Assembly: GCA_030447925.1 (NCBI GenBank) | Contig: JAUJNX010000005.1 | Span: 1 to 64,000, forward strand | Direction: 5' to 3' | DNA: 64,000 nucleotides | Source: Egibacteraceae bacterium | GTDB lineage: Bacteria; Actinomycetota; Nitriliruptoria; Euzebyales; Egibacteraceae | In this document: positions 23,249 through 30,640 of the stretch, piece after piece | Layout: the number at the start of each line of letters is the position of its first letter | Numbering within the stretch: position 1 is the first letter of the stretch | The notes under the pieces: model-generated | What the model saw: the letters and a program-made list of their open reading frames with translations, nothing else | What the model was told of the DNA's origin: nothing | Databases searched by the model: none | Program-made: the position numbers and the translations under genes

Positions 23249-23669
23249 CGCCGCGCTCGCCGAGGGGGGCCGCGCCGTGTTCGAGCTGCTCAGCGAGGAG
23301 ACGCTCCGCAACGTCGTCGACGTGCTCGTCCGGCTGGTCGAGTCGGCCGGGGCGATCGTCATCTTCAGCGGCGCGGCGATCGCCTTCGTCCGCTTCGTCG
23401 TCGTGGCGGTGCGGTCGCGGTCGGCCGCGGACTTCGTGCCCATCCGGCTGGACCTCGGCCGCTACCTGGCGATCGGGCTGGAGTTCCAGCTCGCGAGCGA
23501 CATCCTGCGCACCGCGGTCGCGCCGACCTTCCTGGAGATCGGCGAGCTGGCCGCCGTGGCCGCCATCCGCACCGCGCTCAACTTCTTCCTGGCCCGCGAG
23601 ATCCGCGAGGAACGGGCCGAGGTCGAGGAGGCCCGGGCCGAGGCGGCGACCCCCGCGCGGCCGGGGTGA
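23241..23669 (+). CDS. DUF1622 family membrane protein
   Basis: A 142-residue protein with three predicted membrane helices: residues about 25-65 (VLVRLVESAGAIVIFSGAAI), 80-100 (LGRYLAIGLEFQLASDIL) and 110-130 (IGELAAVAAIRTALNFFLAR). The conserved ARLDLGRYLA/LEFQLASDIL centre and the REIREE end are the family marks. Role unknown; seen across actinobacteria and proteobacteria. It is embedded in an operon, overlapping the genes on both sides, and ends in an acidic tail. Confidence 0.88.
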   Translation: MPDAALAEGGRAVFELLSEETLRNVVDVLVRLVESAGAIVIFSGAAIAFVRFVVVAVRSRSAADFVPIRLDLGRYLAIGLEFQLASDILRTAVAPTFLEIGELAAVAAIRTALNFFLAREIREERAEVEEARAEAATPARPG

Positions 23670-23974
23670 GCGGCCTGGTCGACGCCCTCGCGCTGCTGTG
23701 CACCGTGGCCGGCCTGGTGGCCGGGCTGATCGTGCTGTCGGCGAGCCGGGTCCCGCTGCTGGCCCTCGGGGTGGCGCTGGAGTTCTGGACCGCGGCGGGC
23801 CTCCTGCGGCTGGCCGGGCCTTTCACCTGGCAGCGCCTGGCGACCGCCGCGGCGGTCGTGGCGCTGCGCCGGCTGCTCGGCGTGGGCCTGCGCGCCGGTC
23901 GCGGCGGGGGCGCCCCGCCGCGGTGGCGGGTCCGCGCCGTGCGGGCTTCGCCGCTGCGCGCCCGCGGGCGGTGA
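23666..23974 (+). CDS. small membrane protein coupled to DUF1622
   Basis: A 102-residue protein with three membrane helices: LVDALALLCTVAGLVAGLIV, LLALGVALEFWTAAGLLRLA and LATAAAVVALRRLLGVGLRA. The tail is Arg-rich. The start overlaps the DUF1622 stop by four bases (GTGA), so they are translated together. I recall similar small proteins beside DUF1622 in other actinobacteria, which suggests a two-subunit membrane complex. No function known. Confidence 0.65.
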   Translation: MSGLVDALALLCTVAGLVAGLIVLSASRVPLLALGVALEFWTAAGLLRLAGPFTWQRLATAAAVVALRRLLGVGLRAGRGGGAPPRWRVRAVRASPLRARGR

Positions 23975-24044
23975 CGACCCGCCGATCGGGTTGCCTCGAG
24001 CCGGGCGGTTCCACCGCGTGCGCCCGGGTGCCGATGCCTCCACC

Positions 24045-24854
24045 ATGCGGACGGACGTCGGCGATCCACGGCGCGACCGGCGTCGAACATCCTCCGTGAT
24101 CTCTGCGACCCCACCCCGCCCTGTCCTCCGCGATGCGCTGGCGGGGGTGCTGGCCGCGGCCGCCGCCCTGGCGGCGGGCGAGCTGGTGGCCGGACTGGTG
24201 CGCGGCGCGCGCTCGCTGGTGATCGCCGTGGGCGACCAGGTCATCGACCTGGTGCCGTCGGCGGTGAAGGAGGCCGCGATCGCGCTCTTCGGCACTGCCG
24301 ACAAGGTCGCCCTGCTCGTCGGGATCGGAGTGGTGCTCGGCCTGGTCGCGGCCGCCATCGGCGTGGCCGCGGGCCGGCGGCGGGTCTGGGGTGCGCTCGG
24401 CGTCGGTGCCTTCGGGCTGGTCGGCGGCGCGGCGGCGGCGAACCAGACCGTCGGCGCACCGGTGGCGGTGGCGGTCCTCCCGGCGGTCGCCGCGACCGCC
24501 GCCGGCCTCGCCGCCCTCGCGGTCCTGATCCGCCGCCCCGCCCGGCCTCCGGCCACCCCTCCCACCACGCGGCTCACGGCTCGTCCGGCGGCGACCCCGG
24601 ACCGCGTCCCTGCGGCGGGTGGTCCGGCGGCGACCTCGGCGGTGGCGGCGGGTGGTCCGGCGGCGGCCCGCGTCGCGGCGGGTGGGCAGGATCGGCGGGC
24701 GTTCCTGCGGGCGGCCGGGGTGGTGGCGGCGCTGACGGTGACCGCGGGGACGGCCGGGCGGCTGCTGCAGCGCGGCGCGCGGGCGGCCGCGGCGCGGACC
24801 GCGCTGGTGCTGCCCGCCCCGCCCGCCCGCTGGCGCCGGTCCCCGCGGCCGTGA
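24045..24854 (+). CDS. membrane N-terminal part of split sulfite-oxidase-like protein
   Basis: From ATG 24045 a 269-residue product with four membrane helices (from DALAGVLAAAAALAAGELVA to AALAVLIRR), a Pro/Ala linker, and a second signal-like segment GGQDRRAFLRAAGVVAALTV with the double Arg typical of Tat-exported cofactor enzymes. It ends in a clearly out-of-frame tail, PARWRRSPRP. One base earlier or later near 24831-24841, inside GCCCGCCCGC, the sequence reads LAPVPAAVTAGVDGMPPF straight into the catalytic domain. It is therefore the front half of one membrane-anchored enzyme split by a frameshift, or a true two-cistron version. Confidence 0.7.
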   Translation: MRTDVGDPRRDRRRTSSVISATPPRPVLRDALAGVLAAAAALAAGELVAGLVRGARSLVIAVGDQVIDLVPSAVKEAAIALFGTADKVALLVGIGVVLGLVAAAIGVAAGRRRVWGALGVGAFGLVGGAAAANQTVGAPVAVAVLPAVAATAAGLAALAVLIRRPARPPATPPTTRLTARPAATPDRVPAAGGPAATSAVAAGGPAAARVAAGGQDRRAFLRAAGVVAALTVTAGTAGRLLQRGARAAAARTALVLPAPPARWRRSPRP

Positions 24855-25756
24855 CCGCCGGGGTCGACGGCATGCCGCCGTTCGTCACGCCCAACGTTGA
24901 CTTCTACCGGATCGACACCGCCCTGCAGGTGCCCGACATCGCGCTGGACACCTACCGCCTGCGGGTCACCGGCCTGGTCGACCGGCCCCTGGAGCTGACC
25001 GTCGACGACCTCCTGGCCATGGACCTCGTCGAGGCCGACATCACCTTGACCTGCGTCTCCAACGAGGTCGGCGGCCGCCTGCTGGGGACGGCCCGCTGGC
25101 TGGGCGTGCGCCTGGCCGACGTCCTGGACCGCGCGGGCGTCCGGGGCGAGGCGACCCAGGTGGTCGGGCGGTCGGTCGACGGCTACACCTGCGGGTTCCC
25201 GGTCGAGGCCGCCCTGGACGGCCGCGACGCGCTGGTGGCGCTGGGCATGAACGGCGTCCCGCTCCCGCGCGAGCACGGGTTCCCGGTCCGCCTGGTCACC
25301 CCGGGCCTCTACGGCTACGTGTCGGCCACCAAGTGGCTGACGGAGCTGGAGCTCACGACCTTCGACGCCCTCGACCACTACTGGGTCGGCCGGGGCTGGG
25401 CGGTCCAGGCGCCGATCAAGACCCAGTCGCGCATCGACGTGCCCGCGTCGTTCGCGCGCGTGGCGCCGGGGCCGGCCGCCGTCGCCGGTGTCGCGTGGGC
25501 GCAGACCCGCGGCATCGACCGCGTCGAGGTCCAGGTCGACGACGGCCCGTGGCGGCCGGCCCGGCTGGCCGCCGCGCTGAACGACGTGACCTGGCGCCAG
25601 TGGTCCCTGGAGTGGGACGCGACCCCCGGCACCCACCAGTTGCGCGTGCGGGCCACCGACGCCACCGGCGCCACGCAGCCGGAGGAGCGCGTCGCGCCGA
25701 TCCCCGACGGCGCGACGGGATGGCACACCGTCGTCGTTCGCGTCGACGAGGCCTGA
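24851..25756 (+). CDS. sulfite oxidase-like molybdopterin enzyme, catalytic part
   Basis: A 301-residue molybdopterin-binding oxidoreductase. The Moco domain runs from PFVTPNVDFYRIDTALQVP through ITLTCVSNEVGG, where the Cys is the molybdenum ligand, DGYTCGFPVE and FPVRLVTPGLYGYVSATKWL. The last 100 residues are the immunoglobulin-like dimerisation domain (GVAWAQTRGIDRVEVQVDDG, W-R-QWSLEW). Family members oxidise sulfite or reduce other small oxyanions at the cell surface. The GTG start overlaps the upstream stop (GTGA) with no separate ribosome-binding site, which allows re-initiation even if the split is real. Confidence 0.88.
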   Translation: MTAGVDGMPPFVTPNVDFYRIDTALQVPDIALDTYRLRVTGLVDRPLELTVDDLLAMDLVEADITLTCVSNEVGGRLLGTARWLGVRLADVLDRAGVRGEATQVVGRSVDGYTCGFPVEAALDGRDALVALGMNGVPLPREHGFPVRLVTPGLYGYVSATKWLTELELTTFDALDHYWVGRGWAVQAPIKTQSRIDVPASFARVAPGPAAVAGVAWAQTRGIDRVEVQVDDGPWRPARLAAALNDVTWRQWSLEWDATPGTHQLRVRATDATGATQPEERVAPIPDGATGWHTVVVRVDEA

Positions 25757-25845
25757 CACCAATCCATCCCGTGCGCAGCGGCGAATGAGGGGTACCACGG
25801 CGATCGTTAGACACGGTTCGCTAAATCTCACTTACTGAACGGAAC

Positions 25846-26583
25846 ATGCCCGTGCGCACCAACACGCGACCCCGGACCGCCACCCTGGCGCTGGTCCTCG
25901 CCCTCTTCGCCGCCGCCTGCGGCGGCGCCGCCCAGGACGCCGCCGACGACGCGGAGTCGGCCGCCGGCGAGGCGGTGTCGGAGGCGACCGGCGGCGCGTC
26001 CGAGGAGCCCTCGGCGGCCCCGTCCGAGGAGCCCTCGGAGATGGGCAGCGAGATGGCCTCGGAGATGGGCAGCGAGATGGCGTCGGAGGTGTCCGGCGCG
26101 ATGATCGACACCACCTGCCAGGTGGAGCTTCCCTCCGACGGTGAGGGCAGCGCGACCGGGATGGCCGACGACGCGGTCGGGACCGCCGCCTCCAACAACC
26201 CCGCGCTCTCCACGCTGGTGACCGCGCTGAGCCAGGCCGACCTGGTCGACACGCTGAACGACACCTCGCAGCAGTACACGGTGTTCGCGCCCACCAACGA
26301 CGCGTTCGCCAAGATCCCCGCGGCCGACCTGCAGGCCGTGCTCGCCGACAACGACCTGCTCACCAGCATCCTGACCCTGCACGTCGTCCCCGGCGAGCAG
26401 CTCGACGCCGCCGCGCTGGCCGAGGCGGGCAGTGTGGCCACGGTCAACGGCCAGGAGCTCACCCTCGCGGCCGAGGGCGGCAGCCTGAACGTCAACGGCC
26501 AGGCCGCGGTCATCTGCCCGAACGTGATGACCGCCAACGCGACGGTGCACCTCATCGACACCGTGCTGATGCCGCAGGGCTGA
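25846..26583 (+). CDS. fasciclin-domain lipoprotein
   Basis: A 245-residue cell-surface adhesion-type protein. A signal peptide ends in the lipobox FAAAC-GG, so it is lipid-anchored. A low-complexity acidic linker follows with the repeat SEMGSEMASEMGSEMASE (about residues 64-82). The FAS1 domain (about 105-245) has NPALSTLVTALSQADLVDTL, QYTVFAPTNDAFAKIP (H1 motif), LLTSILTLHVVPGEQLD and the closing H2 VHLIDTVLMPQG. FAS1 domains mediate adhesion to matrix or to other proteins. The upstream 60 bases are comparatively A/T-rich (TTAGACACGGTTCGCTAAATCT), so it likely has its own promoter. A perfect terminator follows. Confidence 0.92.
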   Translation: MPVRTNTRPRTATLALVLALFAAACGGAAQDAADDAESAAGEAVSEATGGASEEPSAAPSEEPSEMGSEMASEMGSEMASEVSGAMIDTTCQVELPSDGEGSATGMADDAVGTAASNNPALSTLVTALSQADLVDTLNDTSQQYTVFAPTNDAFAKIPAADLQAVLADNDLLTSILTLHVVPGEQLDAAALAEAGSVATVNGQELTLAAEGGSLNVNGQAAVICPNVMTANATVHLIDTVLMPQG

Positions 26584-26641
26584 GTCACCGGCCGGCCCGG
26601 AGGGGCGCCCGGCGTTCCCCTCGGCCGTCCCGCAGCCCCCC

Positions 26642-26672
26642 AGGCCCCGTCCGCAACCCGCGGACGGGGCCT
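26642..26672. terminator. strong hairpin after the fasciclin gene
   Basis: AGGCCCCGTCCGC-AACCC-GCGGACGGGGCCT: a perfect 13-base-pair stem with a five-base loop, 59 bases after the fasciclin stop and facing the convergent TRIC remnant. Confidence 0.85.
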
Positions 26673-26770
26673 CGCCGTCGCCGCGGGCTACCCGCCGGGC
26701 AGGGCTACCCGCCGGGGCCGGGTCCGTGGGGCCTCGGCGCGTCCCGCCCGCGCCACAGCGCCGCCCGCGG

Positions 26771-27111
26771 GCTACGGCGAACAGCGACAGTCCCGCCGCG
26801 TCGAGCAGCACCACGGGCCGGCGCAGACGCTCCAGGACCCCGGCGCCGAAGAAGGCCGCCAGCGTGGCGAGCAGCGCGGCGGCGAGCGGTCCGCGCTCGG
26901 TGAACAGCCGTGGCGGCACCGCACCGGTCACCACGTCGCGCAGCAGCCCGCCGCCCGCCCCCGCCACGATGGCCAGGACGGCGACACCGACGACGTCCAG
27001 CTCCCGCCGCACCGCCAGCACCGCCCCCGACAGCGCGAACACGAAGGTGCCGACGAGGTCCGCCCCCGCGAGCAGCACGGGCAGGACGGCGACGACATCG
27101 GCGGCGCGCAC
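26771..27111 (-). pseudogene. TRIC/UPF0126 cation-channel family gene, C-terminal half deleted
   Basis: From GTG 27111 the first 113 residues match the trimeric intracellular cation channel family (YicG/UPF0126): FVFALSGAVLAVRRELDVVG, VVAGAGGGLLRDVVTGAVPP and VLLDAAGLSLFAVA. Normal members are about 205 residues with two such repeats. Here the homology stops dead at about 26771 and the frame runs on into the antisense of the fasciclin gene. The break is flanked by near-identical GGGCTAC motifs (26684 region, 26702 region and 26769), suggesting loss of the second half by recombination between short repeats. Confidence 0.7.
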
Positions 27112-27145
27112 GCCGCCAGCCTGTCACGTCCCGCAGGCGGCGCGG

Positions 27146-27505
27146 TCAGCAGGCGACGCAGGTGGTGGCGGTCGGGCGAGCGTGGAGGCGGGCGGCGGCG
27201 ATCGCGCGGCCGCAGCGGGTGCAGGTGCCGTAGCCGCCGTCGCGCAGGCGGGTCAGGGCGCGGTCCAGGTCGTCCAGGTGGCTGCGGGCCCCCGCCAGCA
27301 GGGTGCCGACCTGCTGGCGCTCGAACGCGATGGTCGCGCCCTCCGGGTCGTGCTCGTCGTCGAGGTTCGCGCCCGCCGCCGCCTCGACGATGGCGTCGAA
27401 CTCCCGGGCCAGCCCGGCCACCCGCGCGACCGTCCGCGCGCGCTCCGCGGCGAGCCGCGCCGCCACGTCCGCGGGCGGGTCGCCGGCCGCCGGGCTGGGG
27501 TCCAT
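27146..27505 (-). CDS. DksA/TraR-type zinc-finger protein
   Basis: A 119-residue protein with an N-terminal coiled helix region (ADVAARLAAERARTVARVAG) and the C-terminal zinc finger YGTCTRCGRAI, ARLHARPTAT and TCVAC, giving four Cys in two CxxC pairs. DksA-like proteins enter the RNA polymerase secondary channel and tune transcription with ppGpp; short actinobacterial forms are less studied. The helical middle FERQQVGTLLAGARSHLDDL is typical. Start ATG 27505 has GAGG about ten bases upstream. Clear stop and normal length suggest an intact gene. Confidence 0.85.
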   Translation of the reverse strand: MDPSPAAGDPPADVAARLAAERARTVARVAGLAREFDAIVEAAAGANLDDEHDPEGATIAFERQQVGTLLAGARSHLDDLDRALTRLRDGGYGTCTRCGRAIAAARLHARPTATTCVAC

Positions 27506-27609
27506 GTCTGCGCGCCTCGTCGGGGGTGGGGGCGGCGATGGTAGCCGCGCCGGGGGCCGAGGTGTCGGGGGGCCGGGGCCCGGGCGCCGGGGCGCCGGGG
27601 CGCCGGGGT

Positions 27610-28362
27610 TCAGGGGGAGCGCAGGGCGCCGCCGTCGACGGGGACCATCACGCCGGTGACGTAGGAGGCCGCCGGGGACAGCAGGAACGCGGCGACGCGG
27701 CCGAACTCCGCCGGGTCGCCGAGGCGGCCGAGGGGGATCCCCGCGCGGCGCCGGCGGGCCGCCTCCGCGGACGCGCCGGCCTCGACCTCGGCCAGGCGCT
27801 CCGTGGCGATCGACCCGGGCAGGATGCCGTTCACCCGCACCCCGCGCGGGGCCAGCTCGTCGGCCATGGCCTTGGCGACCATGGCCAGGCCGGGTCGCAG
27901 GCCGTTGGAGATGCCCAGCTCGGCGATCGGCGCCCGTGCGGAGGTCGAGAGGACGAACAGCATCGCACCGCCGTCGCCCAGCGCGGCCGCGGTGGTCCTG
28001 GCGATGCGGACCGCGCCCAGGAACACGGCCTCGAAGGCATCGCGCCAGGCCGCGTCGGCGACCTCCAGGACCGTCCCCGTCGGCGGGCCGCCGACGCTGA
28101 GCAGGCAGCCGTGGAGCCCGCCGAACCGGCGCCGGGCCGCGCTGACCAGCCGGTCGGCGGTGGCCGCGTCCGTGTTGTCGGCGACGACGCCCTCGGCCCG
28201 CTCCGGGCCCAACCGGTCCACCGCCACCGCGACGCCCGCCGCGTCCCGGCCCGACACCACGACCGCCGCCCCCTCCTCGACCAGGACCCGCGCCGTGGCG
28301 AACCCCAGCCCCCTGGTCCCCCCGGTGACGACCACGACCCGCCCCGCCAGCCCGAGATCCAT
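27610..28362 (-). CDS. SDR family protein with atypical active site
   Basis: A 250-residue short-chain dehydrogenase-fold protein: cofactor loop VVVTGGTRGLGFATARVL, VVADNTDAATADRL, and a C-terminal VTGVMVPVDGG. The segment that should carry Ser-Tyr-Lys reads FVLSTSARAPIAELGISNG-LRPGLAMVAKA: the Lys is present, but the Tyr four residues before it is replaced by Ala (LAMVAK), and Asn-Gly-Leu-Arg-Pro stands where helix five begins. A subgroup with S-N-x-L-R-P-G in this place exists in my memory, of unproved activity. Starts divergently from vapB. Confidence 0.85.
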   Translation of the reverse strand: MDLGLAGRVVVVTGGTRGLGFATARVLVEEGAAVVVSGRDAAGVAVAVDRLGPERAEGVVADNTDAATADRLVSAARRRFGGLHGCLLSVGGPPTGTVLEVADAAWRDAFEAVFLGAVRIARTTAAALGDGGAMLFVLSTSARAPIAELGISNGLRPGLAMVAKAMADELAPRGVRVNGILPGSIATERLAEVEAGASAEAARRRRAGIPLGRLGDPAEFGRVAAFLLSPAASYVTGVMVPVDGGALRSP

Positions 28363-28411
28363 GGGCCGAATCTACGCCGCGCAACGGCAGCACCGGCGCG
28401 CGTCGCTGCCC

Positions 28412-28423
28412 GCATCATGATGC
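28412..28423. promoter_or_regulatory. palindromic operator candidate for VapB
   Basis: GCATCATGATGC is a perfect 12-base palindrome ending 13 bases before the vapB ATG 28437. Ribbon-helix-helix antitoxins bind short palindromes over their own promoter, so autoregulation is the natural reading. Confidence 0.55.
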
Positions 28424-28436
28424 TATGGTGCTCGCC

Positions 28437-28667
28437 ATGCGTACGACGATCACGTTCGATGCCGACACGGCGGCCGCCGTCGAGCGGCTCCGCCGCGAGC
28501 GGGGGATCGGGGTCAGCGCAGCCGTCAACGAGCTGGTGCGGCGCGGCGCGGCCGCCCCGAGGCCTCGCCCGGCGTTCGTGCAGCGCACCTCCGCGGGGCA
28601 CGCCCGGATCGACGTGACCGACATCGCGGAGACGCTCGAGACCCTCGACGGGCCCGGCGCCGCCTGA
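28437..28667 (+). CDS. vapB: VapB-type ribbon-helix-helix antitoxin
   Basis: A 76-residue antitoxin. The N-terminal ribbon MRTTITFDADTAAAVERLRR, then GIGVSAAVNELVRRGAA, forms a typical ribbon-helix-helix dimer that binds the operator; the C-terminal arm (HARIDVTDIAETLETLDG) would wrap and block the PIN toxin. ATG 28437 is preferred to ATG 28425 because the RHH strand begins with it. The stop overlaps the vapC start (TGATG), giving coupled translation. Confidence 0.85.
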   Translation: MRTTITFDADTAAAVERLRRERGIGVSAAVNELVRRGAAAPRPRPAFVQRTSAGHARIDVTDIAETLETLDGPGAA

Positions 28668-29095
28668 TGCTCATCGACGCCAACATCCTGCTGTTCGCGG
28701 AGGACGAGTCCAGCCCCTTCCACGCCCCGGCCGTCCGCTGGCTCACCGCGGCCCTCAACGGCGACGTCCGCGTCGGGCTGCCGTGGCCGTCGCTGCTCGC
28801 CTTCGTGCGCATCCGCACCCATCCCCGCGCCTACGACCGCCCGCTGACCGGCCCGCAGGCGTGGGATCGGGTGACCGACTGGCTGGCCGCCCCGGCCGCG
28901 TGGGTGCCGCAGCCGACGGAGCGCCACGCGGCGGTCCTGGGCGCCCTGGTGACGCGCCACCAGTTGCGCGGCAACGCCATGCCCGACGCGCACCTCGCCG
29001 CCCTCGCGGTGGAGCACGGCGTCGCGGTCTGCTCCGCCGACACCGACTTCGCCCGGTTCGACGAGGTCCGCTGGATCGACCCGCTGCGCGGCTGA
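28667..29095 (+). CDS. vapC: VapC-type PIN-domain ribonuclease toxin
   Basis: A 142-residue PIN-domain toxin. Metal-binding acids are in place: Asp in MLIDANILLF, Glu in the WPSLLAFVRIR helix region as a neighbouring position, Asp in NAMPDAHLAALAVEHG, and Asp pair in VCSADTDFARF. VapC toxins cut tRNA or rRNA at specific sites and are kept silent by VapB. The last strand VRWIDPLRG is standard. This family variant (PF01850 with THPRAYDRPLT) is common in mycobacteria. Full length and coupled to vapB, so probably active. Confidence 0.9.
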   Translation: MLIDANILLFAEDESSPFHAPAVRWLTAALNGDVRVGLPWPSLLAFVRIRTHPRAYDRPLTGPQAWDRVTDWLAAPAAWVPQPTERHAAVLGALVTRHQLRGNAMPDAHLAALAVEHGVAVCSADTDFARFDEVRWIDPLRG

Positions 29096-29121
29096 TCGGC
29101 GGTCGGGCCTACCCTGGCGGG

Positions 29122-29832
29122 ATGTGCGGGCGGTACCTGGCGATGACGGGGCAGGGCCGGCTGTTCCACGTGTTCGACCTCGACGGGGTGGAGGCCGAGC
29201 CGCTGGCGCCCAACCCCAACGTCGCCCCGACCGAGCCGGTCCCCGCCGTCGCCGAGCACGACGGGCGCCGCGTCCTGGTGACCTTCCGGTGGGGGCTGAT
29301 CCCGTCCTGGGCCGGCGACCGCAGGATCGCCGGCCGCCTGATCAACGCGCGCGCCGAGACCGTGGCCGACAAGCCCGCGTTCCGCCAGGCGTTCCGCCGC
29401 CGCCGGTGCCTGCTGCCCGCCGACGGCTGGTACGAGTGGGAGCGCCGCCCCGACGGGACGCGCCGGCCGTGGCGGGTCGCCGCCCCCGACGGCGGGGTGC
29501 TGGCGTTCGCGGGGCTGTGGGAGGTCGGGCGCGACCCCGCCGCGCCCGACGCACCGCCGCTGCGCACCTGCACCGTGCTCACCACCGCCGCGGCGGACCC
29601 GCTCGCCTGGCTGCACGACCGCATGCCCGTCGCCCTGCCGCGCGACACCTGGGACGAGTGGCTGGACCGCGACCAGCGCGAGGCCGCCCCCCTGCGCCAC
29701 CTGCTGGGTGCCGCGCCTGCCGGCCCGGTCGGTTGGACCCCCGCACCGGCGGCGGTCGGCGACCCGCGGGTCAAGGACCTCGACCTGCTGGAGGTCGGCC
29801 CGGCCGAGCAGCGACCCGGCGGGGCGGGTTAA
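29122..29832 (+). CDS. SRAP domain protein (YedK/HMCES-like)
   Basis: A 236-residue SOS-response-associated peptidase. These proteins form a covalent thiazolidine link with abasic sites in single-stranded DNA through Cys2 and shield them. The start MCGRYLA places the Cys directly after Met, which confirms ATG 29122. Other conserved parts: NVAPTEPVPAVAE, RWGLIPSW, RLINARAETVADKPAF, CLLPADGWYEW with the catalytic Glu, AFAGLWE, and the His in LHDRMPVALP. Length matches the family. Ends four bases into the convergent ABC permease stop. Confidence 0.93.
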   Translation: MCGRYLAMTGQGRLFHVFDLDGVEAEPLAPNPNVAPTEPVPAVAEHDGRRVLVTFRWGLIPSWAGDRRIAGRLINARAETVADKPAFRQAFRRRRCLLPADGWYEWERRPDGTRRPWRVAAPDGGVLAFAGLWEVGRDPAAPDAPPLRTCTVLTTAAADPLAWLHDRMPVALPRDTWDEWLDRDQREAAPLRHLLGAAPAGPVGWTPAPAAVGDPRVKDLDLLEVGPAEQRPGGAG

Positions 29833-30257
29833 CCGATCAGGCGGGAGCGCATGCGCGTCACGGCCAGCGCCCACATGACCGCGGCGAACAGCAGGAGCGC
29901 ACCGACGTGGCCCGCGTCGCCGGGCTCCAGCCCGAACACCGCGCCGCGCACCAGCTCCACGCAGTGGTAGAGCGGGTTGAGCTGGGCGGCGGCCCGCGCC
30001 CACGACGGCAGCGTGTCGATCGGGAAGAACGTCCCGGCCACGAGGAACAGCGGGGTGAGCAGGCCGCTGATGATGTAGTTGAAGCTGTCGATGCTCGGCA
30101 CCACAGCGCTGGCCCAGATGCCGAACAGCCCGAACCCCAGGCCGGTCAGGAACCCGATGAAGGGCACCAGCAGCATGCCCGGCGCGGGGTCGAGGCCGAA
30201 CAGCATCGCCACCAGCAGCGGGTGCAGCCGTACACGCCCGCCTTGACCGCGATCCAC
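29829..30257 (-). CDS. ABC-2 permease, C-terminal part (frameshifted gene)
   Basis: Second half of the permease that starts at 30640. After the break it reads LLVAMLFGLDPAPGMLLVPF, GFGLFGIWASAVVPSIDSFN and FLVAGTFFPIDTLPSWARAA, then LNPLYHCVELVRGAVFG, all hallmarks of ABC-2 type (NodJ/DrrB-like) exporters; four membrane helices in total. It has no ribosome-binding site of its own. One base lost in the C run opposite 30218-30222 separates it from the first half. Confidence 0.7.
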   Translation of the reverse strand: MDRGQGGRVRLHPLLVAMLFGLDPAPGMLLVPFIGFLTGLGFGLFGIWASAVVPSIDSFNYIISGLLTPLFLVAGTFFPIDTLPSWARAAAQLNPLYHCVELVRGAVFGLEPGDAGHVGALLLFAAVMWALAVTRMRSRLIG

Positions 30258-30640
30258 AGCGCCTCGCCGCTGACGAGTTCGTGGACGTCGACGGGCGCGG
30301 CGAGGACGGCGTCGTAGGTCTTCTGGTAGGTCCGGCGGATGAAGGTCTGGAACATGCCGGTGAAGGCGGAGCTGAACAGCACCGCGGTCGCCACGACGCC
30401 GGTGCCCAGGAACTCGACGTAGTCGTACCCGGCGACCTGGCCGACCAGGGACCCGAACCCGAAGCCGAACGCCAGCAGGTAGATGGTCGGCTCCACGACG
30501 GAGGAGAACGTCGTGGAGAACCAGTACCGCCGGTAGACGGTCAGGTCGTGGACGAGCACGCCGGCGAGGGCCGCGGGCTCGATCCAGCGCAGCCGCCGAC
30601 GCGGCGCGCGCGGGCGGACGCTGGCCGCCTGGGTGGTCAT
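30146..30640 (-). CDS. ABC-2 permease, N-terminal part (frameshifted gene)
   Basis: The front half of an ABC exporter permease: ATG 30640 overlaps the ATPase stop (ATGA). After an Arg-rich start come WIEPAALAGVLVHDLTVYRR, FSSVVEPTIYLLAFGFGFGS, FSSAFTGMFQTFIRRTYQKT and VHELVSGEALWIAVKAGVYG, in which the coupling helix is recognisable. From about 30222 the frame becomes Cys/Trp/Arg-rich nonsense, and the true sequence continues in the next frame. Corrected, the protein is about 270 residues. A single-base error in the assembly is as likely as a mutation. Confidence 0.7.
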   Translation of the reverse strand: MTTQAASVRPRAPRRRLRWIEPAALAGVLVHDLTVYRRYWFSTTFSSVVEPTIYLLAFGFGFGSLVGQVAGYDYVEFLGTGVVATAVLFSSAFTGMFQTFIRRTYQKTYDAVLAAPVDVHELVSGEALWIAVKAGVYGCTRCWWRCCSASTPRRACCWCPSSGS

